NCBI GenBank assembly: GCA_017537105.1
Contig: JAFWBZ010000278.1
Location: 1-5,748, forward strand
Source of the DNA: Clostridia bacterium
GTDB taxonomy: Bacteria; Bacillota; Clostridia; Christensenellales; Aristaeellaceae
Length of the DNA stretch: 5,748 bases
Direction: 5' to 3'
Positions within the stretch are counted from its first letter, which is position 1, and every line of letters begins with the position of its first letter. Positions 1 through 5,748 of the stretch are shown one piece after another. The position numbers and the translations under genes are program-made. The notes under the pieces are model-generated. The model was given only the letters and a program-made list of their open reading frames with translations. It did not search any database and was not told the DNA's origin.

Positions 1-896
1 CTCCTGTGATCGCGGAGGTAGCCCGCGAACTGGGCATCCTGACCATCGGCGTCGTGTCCAAGCCCTTCATGTTCGAGGGACGCCAGCGCATGAAGAACGC
101 CGAGGCCGGCATTGAGCGCCTGAAGGCCAACGTGGACACACTGGTGGTCGTTCCCAACGACAAGCTGCTGAGCGTGGTCACCAAGGGCACCACCATGACC
201 GAGGCCTTCCGCATCGCCGACGACACCCTGCGCCAGGGCATCCAGGGCATCTCCGATCTGATCGCCGTGCCCTCCCTCATCAACCTCGACTTTGCGGATG
301 TCCGCACCGTCATGCAGTCCCGCGGCCTGGCCCACATGGGCATCGGCATCGGCAAGGGTGAGAATCGCATGATCGAGGCCGCCCAGCAGGCCATTTCCAG
401 CCCGATGCTGGAGACCTCCATCGACGGCGCGCGCGCGGTGCTCATCAACATCACCGGCGGCCCGGACACCTCCATCATCGACATCAACGAGGCGGCCCAG
501 AAGATCACCGCCGCGGCCGATCCCGAGGCCAACATCATCTTCGGTGCGGGCATCGACGAGAACCTGTCCGACGAGGTCAAGATCACCGTCATCGCCACCG
601 GCTTCGAAAAGGCACCCTTCGCCTCCAAGCCCATCGGCCTCAGCCGCATGACCGACGAGGAGGGCGAGGAAGCCGCCGAGCAGGAATCCCGCGGTTCCCG
701 CTATGCGGAGGAGGAGCCCGTCTCCCCGATCTTCGAGCGCAGGCCGCGCCGCGAGAATCCCGACGGCGAGAACCGCGAGCGCCGCCCCCAGCGCCGCCCC
801 CGCGTCTATCAGGAGGATGGCGTCCAGGAGCCGAACCGCCCGCAGAACCGCCGCGGCTTCACGCCGGACGTGCCTTCCTTCATGCGGAAGAAGTAA
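1..896 (+). CDS. ftsZ: Cell division protein FtsZ, 5'-truncated by the window edge
   Basis: FtsZ is the bacterial tubulin homologue, a GTPase that polymerises into the cytoplasmic Z-ring and recruits the division machinery. The reading frame enters at base 3 (PVIAEVARELGILTIGVVSKPF), just after where the family's GGGTGTG nucleotide-binding signature would lie, so roughly the first 110 residues are missing. The T7 synergy loop, NLDFADV, is at 282-302; its two Asp (codons 288 and 297) act on the GTP of the neighbouring subunit. The C-terminal fold follows (GIGIGKGENR, NITGGPD, VTVIATGF-like end near 605). Then comes a charged linker of about 85 residues, first acidic and then Arg/Pro-rich, and the conserved tail PDVPSFMRKK (864-893), the usual docking peptide for FtsA, SepF or similar membrane tethers. 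The frame is intact to TAA at 894-896. A hairpin follows 20 bases later. Identity is secure. Confidence 0.97.
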   Translation, partial: PVIAEVARELGILTIGVVSKPFMFEGRQRMKNAEAGIERLKANVDTLVVVPNDKLLSVVTKGTTMTEAFRIADDTLRQGIQGISDLIAVPSLINLDFADVRTVMQSRGLAHMGIGIGKGENRMIEAAQQAISSPMLETSIDGARAVLINITGGPDTSIIDINEAAQKITAAADPEANIIFGAGIDENLSDEVKITVIATGFEKAPFASKPIGLSRMTDEEGEEAAEQESRGSRYAEEEPVSPIFERRPRRENPDGENRERRPQRRPRVYQEDGVQEPNRPQNRRGFTPDVPSFMRKK

Positions 897-916
897 GCAA
901 TTATCTTTAAATCTCA

Positions 917-946
917 GAGGGACCGTCGCAGATGCGGCGGTCCCTC
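917..946 (+). terminator. Strong hairpin after ftsZ, terminator-like but lacking a T tract
   Basis: The arms GAGGGACCGTCGC (917-929) and GCGGCGGTCCCTC (934-946) pair over 13 positions with one G-U wobble around a 4-base loop (AGAT). The hairpin begins 20 bases after the ftsZ stop, the usual place for a transcription end. It is followed by AAAATGTGG on the plus strand and by TGAGATTTAAAG on the minus strand, so neither strand has a proper U tract. It may end transcription of ftsZ, stabilise the 3' end of its mRNA, or serve the remnant gene arriving from the other side. The structure is seen directly; its function is inferred. Confidence 0.5.
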
Positions 947-984
947 AAAATGTGGAAATCTCTGTGCTGATTATCCATTTTTTA

Positions 985-1014
985 GTCGGCAAGCTGCCGG
1001 CGGATTATTTTGTG
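985..1014 (+). terminator. Weak second hairpin in the ftsZ downstream gap
   Basis: GTCGGCA (985-991) and TGCCGGC (995-1001) can pair over seven positions, one of them G-U, around a 3-base loop. The sequence after it is GGATTATTTTG, a broken T-rich run. This could be a backup terminator for transcription leaving ftsZ. The stem is short and the T run does not start at once, so chance is a real alternative. The rest of 947-1036 shows no reading frame or other site I can support. Confidence 0.25.
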
Positions 1015-1036
1015 CGTCGGCGGTTCCGAAGTGCCT

Positions 1037-1336
1037 TCATCGGGGCTGGTGCTCTGCCCTGTATTCCGCCGGAGAGGCGCCCACCTCCTGACGGAAGTGC
1101 CGACAGAAGTATTCCGGGGAGGAAAAGCCGCACCGCCGGCTGATGGCGGAGACGGTGTCCTTCGTGGTGACCAATGCGCGACTCGCCTCTTCAATGCGCA
1201 GATGGAGCAGATAGGTCGGAAGCGAGCTGCCGACCTTGAGATTGAACATCCGACTGAGATAGGAGGGCGAGACACCGGCGTATTCCGCGACATCCGAAAG
1301 CTGAAGGTCGCCGGCGAAGTGTGCGCGCAGACCGAC
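1037..1336 (-). pseudogene. AraC/XylS-family regulator remnant: DNA-binding domain only
   Basis: The minus strand reads 99 open codons to a TGA at 1039-1037, and they match a complete AraC-type DNA-binding domain. The first helix-turn-helix is at about residues 12-36 (LSDVAEYAGVSPSYLSRMFN). A linker helix follows (YLLHLRIEEASRAL, 42-55). The second helix-turn-helix is at about 61-93 and carries the family signature (ISRRCGF, EYFCRHF, GASPAEYR). Normal members have 150 or more residues of sensor domain before this. Here an in-frame TAA (1339-1337) sits right where the homology begins, and the sequence beyond it is the pth promoter region. The first ATG (1249) would cut off the first helix-turn-helix, and there is no ribosome binding site before it or before the CTG at 1330. 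Codon choice is looser than in the neighbours (AGT, CTT, ATT, TTG, CGA). A 5'-deleted relic is most likely; a short MarA/SoxS-like regulator using an unusual start is possible but less likely. Confidence 0.75.
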
Positions 1337-1350
1337 TTAGGTCTGTTTTT
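1328..1350 (+). terminator. Short hairpin plus T5, upstream of the pth promoter
   Basis: CAGACC (1328-1333) and GGTCTG (1340-1345) are perfect inverted repeats around a 6-base centre (GACTTA) and are followed at once by TTTTT (1346-1350). On the plus strand this has the form of a small intrinsic terminator that would insulate pth from transcripts coming from ftsZ. The 6-bp stem is short for an efficient one. The same 6-6-6 palindrome ends 18 bases before the -35 box of the pth promoter, so it could instead be a regulator's operator. It also overlaps the point where the AraC homology stops. Confidence 0.4.
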
Positions 1351-1363
1351 AGCATGACCGCGC

Positions 1364-1393
1364 TTGACAAGTGCCGGGGCCTGTTGGTACAAT
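1364..1393 (+). promoter_or_regulatory. Near-consensus SigA-type promoter with extended -10, driving pth-mfd
   Basis: A perfect -35 box TTGACA (1364-1369) is followed by an 18-base spacer and a -10 box TACAAT (1388-1393) with one mismatch to TATAAT. The bases TGG just before it (1385-1387) form the TGn extended -10 element. The predicted transcription start is near 1400, which leaves a leader of about 27 bases before the pth start, too short for a riboswitch. No other promoter is evident before mfd, so this one probably serves both genes. Confidence 0.85.
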
Positions 1394-1414
1394 AAGCTGA
1401 TACACCGATGCAAT

Positions 1415-1419
1415 GGAGG
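1415..1419 (+). promoter_or_regulatory. Ribosome binding site that decides the pth start
   Basis: GGAGG lies 7 bases before the ATG at 1427, ideal spacing. An in-frame ATG at 1421 is only one base from the GGAGG core and too close to be used. Starting at 1427 also gives the standard family N-terminus MYVIVGLGNPG. Confidence 0.85.
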
Positions 1420-1426
1420 AATGGGC

Positions 1427-2005
1427 ATGTACGTGATCGTCGGCCTGGGCAACCCGGGCAGGAAATACATGCACACGCGGCACAACGTGGGCTTCGACGT
1501 GGTGGAGGTGCTGTCGCAGAAGTACGACATCCCGATGCACCGCCTGCGCGGCAAGGCCGTGGTGGGCGAGGGCGTGATCCGGGGACAGCGGGTGGCGCTG
1601 TGCCAGCCGCAGACCTTCATGAACCTGTCCGGCGAGAGCGTCGTGCAGCTGGTGAACTGGTACAAGCCGGAGCACGACCAGCTGATCGTGTGCTACGACG
1701 ACGTGGATCTGCCTGAGGGCAAGCTGCGCTTTCGGCCCAAGGGCTCCGCGGGCACCCACAACGGCATGCGCAACATCATCTACCTGCTGGGCTGGGACGA
1801 CTTTCCGCGCGTGCGCGTGGGCATCGGCCGGCCGCCCGAGGGCTGGGATATGAAGGACTGGGTGCTGGCCGGCTACGATACGAAGGAGCTGAGGCAGACC
1901 ATGTTCGACGCGTACATGGGCGCTGCGGACGTGGTGGCCGAGCTGATCGCGAACGGTGTCGAGCCCGCCCGGCAGCTGGTGGGGAAGCTGAACGAGGGCA
2001 AGTAG
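1427..2005 (+). CDS. pth: Peptidyl-tRNA hydrolase
   Basis: This cytoplasmic enzyme cleaves the ester bond between the peptide and tRNA in peptidyl-tRNAs that drop off the ribosome, freeing the tRNA for reuse. It is essential in many bacteria and is called SpoVC in Bacillus subtilis. The product has 192 residues, the normal length for the family. All key positions are visible: GLGNPG with Asn9, the catalytic His19 in TRHNVGFD, Asn66 in FMNLSG, Asp91 in DDVDLPEG (the partner of the catalytic His), and Asn112 in GTHNGMRN. The start at 1427 is set by the ribosome binding site; reading from the upstream in-frame ATG at 1364 would include the promoter and is not credible. The gene has its own strong promoter and lies 45 bases before mfd with no terminator I consider convincing between them, so the two are probably cotranscribed, as is common in Bacillota. 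The frame is intact. Confidence 0.97.
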   Translation: MYVIVGLGNPGRKYMHTRHNVGFDVVEVLSQKYDIPMHRLRGKAVVGEGVIRGQRVALCQPQTFMNLSGESVVQLVNWYKPEHDQLIVCYDDVDLPEGKLRFRPKGSAGTHNGMRNIIYLLGWDDFPRVRVGIGRPPEGWDMKDWVLAGYDTKELRQTMFDAYMGAADVVAELIANGVEPARQLVGKLNEGK

Positions 2006-2040
2006 AGCGCCCGCGCTTTCCGGAGAAAGATCATATGGAC

Positions 2041-2044
2041 GGAG
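2041..2044 (+). promoter_or_regulatory. Ribosome binding site for mfd
   Basis: GGAG, in the context GGACGGAGTG, sits 6 bases before the ATG at 2051. The ATG at 2035 is in another frame and opens only a 27-codon reading frame, so 2051 is the best-supported mfd start. Confidence 0.7.
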
Positions 2045-2050
2045 TGTCTT

Positions 2051-5000
2051 ATGCAGGATATCGGCCGGCAGGTGGACTGCCTGTTCAAACCGCTCGAAGA
2101 GCTGGAAGCCTTTCATGAACTGACGCGCGCGCTGGAGCAGCCGGGCGTCTGTTCGGCATACGGCCCGGACGACGCCCAGCGGGCGCATCTGCTCGCAGCG
2201 CTTGCGCTGAAGCTGGATCGGCCGATGCTGGTGATCGAGCCCAGCGACCAGGCGGCCAGCCGCATGGCGGAGGACATGAACCTGCTGTTGGGCGGCGCGG
2301 CGCGTTTCCTGCCGGGGCGCGACGTGACCTTTTTGAAGACCGCCGCTTCCAGCCGGGAGCTGTCGATGCGCCGCATCGAGGCGCTGGGCGACTGCCTGTC
2401 CGGCGCGGCCCGGGCGCTGGTGGTGCCCGCGGACGCCATGCTGTTCCGGCTGGCGCCTCCGGAGGAGTTTTCCGGGCGCATCATCGACCTCTCCGAGGGC
2501 ATGCGCATGGACCCCGGCGCGCTGATCGAGCGGCTGACGCTGGCGGGCTACGAGCGCGTGCACCTGGTGGAGGCCCGGGGCCAGTGCGCGCTGCGCGGCG
2601 GCATCCTGGACGTGTACCCGGTGGGCAGCCCCAATGCGCTGCGCGTGGAGTTCTTCGACGATGAAGTCGACTCCATCCGCTCCTTCGACGTGATGACCCA
2701 GCGCTCCATCTCCCGGCGCGCGGCGGTGCGGCTGTACCCGGCCCAGGAGTTTCTGCTCTCCGGAGAAGTGCGCCAGCGGGCTGCCGCCGCTTTGGAGGCG
2801 TTGCTGTCCGAGGGTGCCCCGGAGGAGCGGGGACAGGACCGGCAGTCCGCCATCGAGCAGGAGTTCGACCTGATGCCCTTCGAGGACTTCCTGCGTCTGA
2901 CCGAGGTGGAGGAGGATGCGGAGGAGCCGACGGCGAAGCCGGCGCCCGGGAAGGGCAGCCGGGGCACGAAGGGGCGAAAGCAGCCGGCCAGGCCCGCTGC
3001 GCTGCCCAGCCGGGTGTCGTCCCGATCCACGCTGGAGCGCAACTTCGGCGGCGTGCTGGAGGCGCTGCGCACGGGGCGGCTGCCCGACGGCGTGGATTCG
3101 CTGCTTCCGGTGCTGCTGGGCTGCGACGGCACTGCGGCGGACTACCTGAACGATCCCATCGTGGTATTCGATCAGCCCGAGCGGCTGCGGGAGCGCTGTG
3201 AAAACCGCTACCAGGAATTCCTCGAGCGCTTCGACGCCGCGCTGGAGCGGCAGGAGGCGCTGCCCGCGCAGGTGGAGCTGCTGTTCTCCTACGACGCGCT
3301 GCTGGAGAAGTGCGGCGGCGGCCGCGTGCTGCTCACCAACCTGTTCCTGCGCACCGAGCGGGACTTCCTGCCCACGAAGCTGGTGAAGATCGAGTGCCGG
3401 AACGCCCCGGCCTACCAGTCCAACGTCAAGGAGCTGGCCCGGGATCTGAACCGCTGGAAGGCGGAGGGCTGGCGCGTGGCCCTGCTGGCCGGCGGCACGG
3501 CCCGCGGCGAGCGCCTGGAGGGCGCGCTGAAGACCCAGGGCGCGCCCGCGCCGTTCATGCCGGAGATCCCGGAGACCCTCGAGCCCGGCGCGCCGGTCAT
3601 CTTCCCGATGACGCTGAACCGGGGCTTCCTCTATCCCGGCATCCGCTTCGCGGTCATCTCCGAATCGGACATCTACGGCGTCAACCGCCAGAAGAGCCGC
3701 TCCCGGACCACCGGCGGCGAGAAGCTGGCCGCCTTCACGGACCTGAAGGTCGGCGACTACGTGGTCCACGAGAACCACGGCATCGGGCAGTACATGGGCA
3801 TGGTGCGGCTGTCCAGCGACGGCACTTACCGGGACTTTCTGCACATCCGCTACCAGGGCGCGGACAAGCTGTACGTGCCCACGGACCAGCTGGATCGGGT
3901 GCAGAAGTACATCGGCTCCGAGGGCCAGGTCCCCAAGCTGAACAAGCTGTCCGGCGGCGAGTGGCAGCGGCAGAAGAGCAAGGTGCGCCAGTCGATCCGG
4001 GAGATCGCGGGGGACCTGCTCAAGCTGTACGCCGCCCGGGAGTCCATCCCCGGCCACGCCTTCGATCCGGACACGCCCTGGCAGCGGGAGTTCGAGGACG
4101 GCTTTCCCTTCGAGGAGACGCCGGACCAGCTCACCGCCATCGAGGACATCAAGCGGGACATGGAAGCGCCCCGGATCATGGACCGGCTGCTCTGCGGCGA
4201 CGTGGGCTACGGCAAGACCGAGGTGGCGCTGCGGGCCATCTTCAAGGCGGTCATGGGCGGCAAGCAGGCCGCCATGCTGGCCCCGACCACGATCCTCGTG
4301 CAGCAGCACTACGCCACGATGCTGAACCGCTTTGCCAGGTTCCCGATCCATGTGGAGGTGCTGAGCCGCTTCAAGACCGCCCCCGAGCAGAAGGTCATCC
4401 TGAAGAAGCTGGAGTCGGGGGAGGTGGACGTGATCGTCGGCACCCATCGGCTGCTGGCAAAGGACGTGCAGTTCAAGGACCTGGGGCTGCTGGTGGTGGA
4501 CGAAGAGCAGCGCTTCGGCGTCGCCCACAAGGAGGCCATCAAGCGGTTGAAGCGCTCGGTGGACGTGTTGACGCTGACCGCCACGCCCATCCCGCGCACG
4601 CTGCACATGTCCATGGTGGGCATCCGCGACATGTCGCTGCTGCAGTCTCCGCCGGAGGAGCGCTATCCCGTGCAGACCTACGTGGTGGAATACTCCGACG
4701 GCCTGGTGCGCGACGCCATCCTGCGGGAGCTGTCCCGGGGCGGCCAGGTCTACGTGCTGCACAACCGCGTGCAGACCATCGAGGTGATGTACGCCCGGCT
4801 CAAGAAGCTGGTGCCCGAGGCGCGCATCGCCGTGGGCCACGGCCAGATGCGGGAGTCTGCGCTGGAGGACGTGATGCTGGACTTCTACGACGGCAAGTTC
4901 GACGTGCTGCTGTGCACCACCATCATCGAGGCGGGGCTGGACGTGCCCCGGGCCAACACGCTGATCGTCTGCGACGCGGACCGGTTCGGCCTCTCCCAGC

Positions 5001-5748
5001 TCTACCAGCTGCGAGGCCGCGTGGGCCGCAGCAACCGGCTGGCCTACGCCTATCTCACCGTGAATCCCAGCAAGGTGCTCACCGAGGCCGCCGACAAGCG
5101 GCTGGCGGCCATCCGGGAGTTCACCGAGTTCGGCTCCGGCTTCCGCGTGGCCATGCGGGATCTGGAGATCCGCGGCGCGGGCAACCTGCTGGGGTCGGAG
5201 CAGAGCGGCTTCATGGCCACCGTCGGCTATGATCTCTACGTGAAGATGATCGAGGATACCGTGCGCGAGATGCGCGGCGACGTGTCCCAGGGCGACATCG
5301 AGACCCGGGTGGACCTGCGCGTGGACGCCTACATCCCCCAGGAATACATCGCCAATGACCTGCTGCGCGTGGAGATGTACAAGAAGATCGCCTCCATCCG
5401 CAACCGCGAGAACCGGGACGATCTGATCGACGAGCTGATCGACCGCTTCGGCGATCCCAACAAGCCCGTGATGAACCTGATCGAGGTGGCGCAGCTCAAG
5501 GCGCTCTGCTCGAAGCTGGGCATCGATTACGTGACGCTGAAGGGCGACGAACTGCACATGCGCTTCAGCATGGCGGCGGACATCGACCTGATGCGCGTCC
5601 TGGTGGCCGTGAAGGCCTTCCCCCAGTACATCTCCGTCCGCGGAAACCAGCCCTTCGTGATCGTGTACTACGAGCGCCACGCCGAGCCTGAGGCGCTGCT
5701 GCGCGGCGCAGTGAAGGCCATGGAGCAGGTCGTGGAGCGCTTCGAATC
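2051..5748 (+). CDS. mfd: Transcription-repair coupling factor Mfd, 3' end cut by the window
   Basis: Mfd is a DNA translocase that pushes RNA polymerase stalled at lesions off the DNA and recruits UvrA for nucleotide excision repair. The open frame gives 1232 residues and has no stop in the window. In order: a UvrB-like N-terminal module (about 1-345) whose nucleotide loop is degenerate (YGPDDAQR, no GKT) and whose D2 part, the UvrA contact, contains GQCALRGGILDVYP (177-190); a D3-like region; the RNA polymerase interaction domain (564 to about 630, DLKVGDYVVHENHGIGQY); the helicase motor with Walker A GDVGYGKT (716-723), DEEQRFG (817-823), TATPIPRT (843-850) and QLRGRVGR (986-993); the TRG-type motif RDLEIRGAGNLLGSEQSGF (about 1036-1054); and the autoinhibitory C-terminal D7 (from about 1087, DAYIPQEYI). 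Known homologues have about 1150-1180 residues; most of the excess here is an unusual segment at about 255-326. Probably only a short tail is missing. The gene follows pth in one likely operon. Confidence 0.97.
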   Translation, partial: MQDIGRQVDCLFKPLEELEAFHELTRALEQPGVCSAYGPDDAQRAHLLAALALKLDRPMLVIEPSDQAASRMAEDMNLLLGGAARFLPGRDVTFLKTAASSRELSMRRIEALGDCLSGAARALVVPADAMLFRLAPPEEFSGRIIDLSEGMRMDPGALIERLTLAGYERVHLVEARGQCALRGGILDVYPVGSPNALRVEFFDDEVDSIRSFDVMTQRSISRRAAVRLYPAQEFLLSGEVRQRAAAALEALLSEGAPEERGQDRQSAIEQEFDLMPFEDFLRLTEVEEDAEEPTAKPAPGKGSRGTKGRKQPARPAALPSRVSSRSTLERNFGGVLEALRTGRLPDGVDSLLPVLLGCDGTAADYLNDPIVVFDQPERLRERCENRYQEFLERFDAALERQEALPAQVELLFSYDALLEKCGGGRVLLTNLFLRTERDFLPTKLVKIECRNAPAYQSNVKELARDLNRWKAEGWRVALLAGGTARGERLEGALKTQGAPAPFMPEIPETLEPGAPVIFPMTLNRGFLYPGIRFAVISESDIYGVNRQKSRSRTTGGEKLAAFTDLKVGDYVVHENHGIGQYMGMVRLSSDGTYRDFLHIRYQGADKLYVPTDQLDRVQKYIGSEGQVPKLNKLSGGEWQRQKSKVRQSIREIAGDLLKLYAARESIPGHAFDPDTPWQREFEDGFPFEETPDQLTAIEDIKRDMEAPRIMDRLLCGDVGYGKTEVALRAIFKAVMGGKQAAMLAPTTILVQQHYATMLNRFARFPIHVEVLSRFKTAPEQKVILKKLESGEVDVIVGTHRLLAKDVQFKDLGLLVVDEEQRFGVAHKEAIKRLKRSVDVLTLTATPIPRTLHMSMVGIRDMSLLQSPPEERYPVQTYVVEYSDGLVRDAILRELSRGGQVYVLHNRVQTIEVMYARLKKLVPEARIAVGHGQMRESALEDVMLDFYDGKFDVLLCTTIIEAGLDVPRANTLIVCDADRFGLSQLYQLRGRVGRSNRLAYAYLTVNPSKVLTEAADKRLAAIREFTEFGSGFRVAMRDLEIRGAGNLLGSEQSGFMATVGYDLYVKMIEDTVREMRGDVSQGDIETRVDLRVDAYIPQEYIANDLLRVEMYKKIASIRNRENRDDLIDELIDRFGDPNKPVMNLIEVAQLKALCSKLGIDYVTLKGDELHMRFSMAADIDLMRVLVAVKAFPQYISVRGNQPFVIVYYERHAEPEALLRGAVKAMEQVVERFE
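2903..3028 (+). other. Low-complexity charged segment within Mfd (residues about 285-326)
   Basis: Residues 285-292 are acidic (EVEEDAEE). They are followed by a stretch rich in Pro, Ala, Gly, Lys and Arg (PAPGKGSRGTKGRKQPARP, 297-315) and a Ser/Arg run up to 326. It lies in the UvrB-like module after D2, just before the conserved LERNFGGVLEALRTGRLPDG segment. It resembles a disordered linker and stays in frame, so it is an insertion in the protein rather than damage. It probably accounts for much of the extra length over known Mfd proteins. Confidence 0.65.

Noticed and set aside
703..1143. Plus-strand open frame of 146 codons overlapping the end of ftsZ
   Set aside because: It is an Arg/Ala/Ser-rich shadow of the ftsZ linker that continues through the post-ftsZ hairpin.
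1010..1357. Plus-strand open frame of 115 codons over the AraC remnant
   Set aside because: The minus strand over the same bases matches the AraC DNA-binding domain clearly, while this product matches nothing I recognise and has no ribosome binding site.
982..1665. Minus-strand open frame of 227 codons across the AraC remnant and the start of pth
   Set aside because: It is in another frame from the AraC match, crosses the pth promoter and start, and has a low-complexity composition.
2005..2016. Small inverted repeat AGCGC/GCGCT just after pth as a terminator
   Set aside because: The repeat leaves too small a loop unless shortened to 4 bp, and no T tract follows. It would not separate pth from mfd.
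2035..2118. Short open frame (ATG at 2035, 27 codons) overlapping the mfd start, preceded by GGAGAAAG
   Set aside because: It is short, of unremarkable composition and ends within mfd. A leader peptide cannot be excluded, but nothing besides the purine-rich stretch supports it.
3310..5232. Plus-strand open frame of 640 codons inside mfd
   Set aside because: It is out of frame with mfd, which shows all helicase motifs. The Arg/Gly/Pro/Ala-rich translation is typical of a GC-rich shadow frame.
1349..5680. Minus-strand open frame of 1443 codons antisense to pth and mfd
   Set aside because: It lies in exact register opposite two intact, well-recognised genes, and its His/Gln/Leu/Val-rich product is what reverse-complemented GC-rich codons give. 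No domain is recognisable.

Overview
The window is a GC-rich piece of an ordinary bacterial chromosome carrying housekeeping genes. In order it holds the 3' part of ftsZ (+), an AT-richer gap of about 530 bases with hairpins and a 5'-truncated AraC-family regulator remnant (-), a strong promoter, then pth (+) and nearly all of mfd (+), which runs off the right edge. The pth-mfd adjacency is typical of Gram-positive Bacillota (spoVC/pth close to mfd in Bacillus subtilis). The strong GGAGG ribosome binding site, the near-consensus SigA-type promoter and the FtsZ tail (PDVPSFMRKK) agree with that. The high GC points to a GC-rich member, perhaps of Clostridia. This placement is inference; no rRNA or taxon-specific marker is present.

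Region by region. Positions 1-896 encode the FtsZ polymerisation/GTPase C-terminal half, a charged linker and the C-terminal peptide. Positions 897-1036 are non-coding and contain one strong hairpin (917-946) and one weak one (985-1001). Positions 1037-1336 (-) encode a clean double helix-turn-helix AraC/XylS DNA-binding domain with no N-terminal domain, no start codon and no ribosome binding site; it ends at an in-frame TAA. Positions 1328-1350 form a short hairpin followed by five T residues, and an extended -10 promoter (1364-1393) follows. Positions 1427-2005 are pth. After 45 bases with a ribosome binding site but no promoter or terminator that I recognise, mfd starts at 2051 and stays open to the end of the window.

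How they work together: FtsZ builds the division ring, Pth recycles peptidyl-tRNA, and Mfd removes stalled RNA polymerase and recruits nucleotide excision repair. pth and mfd probably form one transcript driven by the promoter at 1364-1393. ftsZ appears to be the last gene of its own unit.

I found no mobile element, CRISPR array, RNA gene or new multi-gene system. The points most worth checking are the AraC remnant at the ftsZ/pth junction, the hairpin next to the pth promoter, an extra low-complexity segment in Mfd, and the complete avoidance of TTA, CTA and TCA codons in the three housekeeping genes, which creates a 4.3-kb spurious antisense reading frame.
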